Shown here one piece after another: positions 63,024 through 64,000 of a stretch of 64,000 bases of DNA. The DNA comes from Deltaproteobacteria bacterium (lineage in GTDB: Bacteria; Desulfobacterota; Binatia; UBA9968; JAJDTQ01), in contig JAPPNF010000086.1 in the NCBI GenBank assembly GCA_028818755.1, positions 1 to 64,000 of the forward strand. Direction: 5' to 3'. Each line of letters starts with the position of its first letter. Positions within the stretch are counted from its first letter, which is position 1. Under the pieces are notes generated by a model, which was not told the origin of the DNA, ran no database searches, and worked only from the letters and a program-made list of their open reading frames with translations. The position numbers and the translations under genes were made by a program.

Positions 63024-64000
63024 CTACGCGTCCAGCTTGAACAGCCGCTCGGCGTTGCCGTGGCGGATGAGCTCCTTGGTTTCGTCGGAGAGGTTCTGGT
63101 TGATGGCGAGGAGCTGGACGTCGCGGAACTTCATGCTGCCGCCCGGGTCGTCGTGGGGGTAGTCGGTGGCGAAGAGAAAGCGCTCCGCCCCCAGGAACTC
63201 GACGGCGTCGGGCAGCGCGGCTTCCTCGGTCTCGATGGTGAAGTAGAAGTTGTTGCGGAAGTAGTGGCTGGCCGGCTGCTTGTTCTTCTCCAGGAACACC
63301 TCGGGTCCGTAGAACGCCCGGTTGCGCCGCAGCTTGGCCTTCACCCCGCGCATGACGTCGGCATCGGCGTCCGCGTCGTAGTCGATGGGAGGGCCGTCGA
63401 AGGCCGCGTCAAGCCTTTCCACCAGGGGCCTGATGAAACCCGTGCCCGCCTCGGTGAAGATGAACTGGAGACCGGGGAAGTCGTCGAGCAGTCCGCTGGT
63501 GACCAGCGACACCAGGCTCACCTGCCCCTCCTGCGGCGCGAAGAGGTAGAGGCCATCCTTCTGGAAGTTGGGCAGGTTGCTGATGCGGTGGCCGTGCTGG
63601 ATGTTGTGGAGGAAGATGGGCATCTCCATCTCCTCGGCCCGGGCGAAGAACGGCCACAGCTCCTTGTGGCTGCCGAGGCTGTCGCCGTAGGGATGGTCCT
63701 GCACCGGGTAAACCTTGTCCAGCACCACCGCGCGGAACCCCTCTTTCTGCGCCCACTCCATCTCGCGGATGGCCGCGGGCACGTCCTGGAGCTGGACGAT
63801 GGCCACGCCGACGAGGCAGTCGTGGCGCTCCATCATGCGCAGGTTGGACAAGTTGTAGGAGCGGGCGATGGCGGAGGCAAGTGCGGGCTCGATCATGTAG
63901 GTCCACCAGCCGGAGAACTGCGGCAGCACGAACTGCCGGTCCACGCCGAGCACGGGCATCTCGTCGAGCCGCACCTGGAGATCCACCAGCCCCTTCATGC
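63024..64000 (-). CDS. amidohydrolase 2 family protein, 5' end outside window
   Basis: At least 324 residues of an ACMSD-like TIM-barrel amidohydrolase. The visible part has HGHRISN-type metal region (FLHNIQHGHRISNLPNF), FIFTEAGTGFIRPLVERLD, FYFTIETEE and the C-terminal Asp motif FATDYPHDDPGGSMKF. The expected first metal motif (IDADxHxxE) is missing, so the first in-window Met (63998) is internal and the gene continues past the right edge. It is the upstream partner of the dihydroxyphthalate decarboxylase-like gene. Confidence 0.85.
   Translation of the reverse strand, partial: MKGLVDLQVRLDEMPVLGVDRQFVLPQFSGWWTYMIEPALASAIARSYNLSNLRMMERHDCLVGVAIVQLQDVPAAIREMEWAQKEGFRAVVLDKVYPVQDHPYGDSLGSHKELWPFFARAEEMEMPIFLHNIQHGHRISNLPNFQKDGLYLFAPQEGQVSLVSLVTSGLLDDFPGLQFIFTEAGTGFIRPLVERLDAAFDGPPIDYDADADADVMRGVKAKLRRNRAFYGPEVFLEKNKQPASHYFRNNFYFTIETEEAALPDAVEFLGAERFLFATDYPHDDPGGSMKFRDVQLLAINQNLSDETKELIRHGNAERLFKLDA

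Overview
The window is about two-thirds G+C and densely coded on both strands, with hundreds of overlapping shadow frames that look non-functional. No rRNA, tRNA, CRISPR array, phage or intact transposase is visible. Gene content suggests an uncultured, aerobically respiring Gram-negative bacterium: signal-peptide periplasmic proteins, Cox11 and SCO copper chaperones, ZnuABC-type importers, F0 genes atpZ-I-B-E split from the rest of the ATP synthase, and many amidohydrolase, UbiD, hydantoinase and substrate-binding genes. A deltaproteobacteria-like candidate lineage such as Tectomicrobia or Binatota would fit. That placement is inference from gene content and no marker gene here fixes it.

Layout. 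0-1.9 kb: F0 part of ATP synthase. 1.9-4.1 kb: dCMP deaminase, SAM hydrolase, glutathione transferase. 4.1-7.7 kb (minus strand): a periplasmic thiol/copper operon of Cox11-like fusion, SCO1, VKOR-thioredoxin fusion and a rhodanese whose catalytic Cys codon is UGA. 8-16.8 kb: a metal ABC importer (permease and ATPase) separated from its probable binding protein by a PIN toxin-antitoxin pair and an amidohydrolase, then a fused double ABC exporter. 17-19.4 kb: iron handling (FutA-like binding protein, bacterioferritin, DtxR-type regulator). 19.4-22 kb: EamA permease and UbiD decarboxylase. 22-30.8 kb: SCO, a Cu/Zn-efflux permease fused to an SPFH (HflK-like) domain, two more SPFH proteins, and a ZnuA-C-B-A set. 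30.8-40.2 kb: a PycB-like carboxyltransferase, a second and divergent copy of the permease-SPFH/SPFH/SPFH module with two added genes, and a Na/Pi symporter. 40-64 kb: accessory catabolism and redox genes, including a thioredoxin-like protein with UGA at its first active-site Cys, MsrA, an Xre/RES toxin-antitoxin pair, an extradiol dioxygenase with a cupin, an ABC-F protein, a molybdenum hydroxylase subunit, hydantoinase A/B and amidohydrolases.

Two observations stand out. First, two genes (4094-4546 minus, 43906-44436 plus) are interrupted only by an in-frame UGA exactly where the family has its catalytic Cys. The partner Cys is kept (U-Q-C and U-Y-N-C), the frame stays open and family-typical afterwards, and a SECIS-like hairpin follows each UGA. 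They are best read as selenoproteins. Second, a conserved three-gene module (metal-efflux permease fused to SPFH, then HflC-like, then HflK-like) occurs twice. It has metal-binding Cys/His loops and, in the first copy, sits next to zinc-import genes. I read it as a membrane-microdomain-organised metal transport system.

The intergenic spaces carry at least four families of dispersed palindromic repeats. One is a MITE-like family with ends of the type TAGTGTCCTGTCC, and it supplies stop codons or abuts start codons of several genes. No gene-free stretch exceeds 300 bases.
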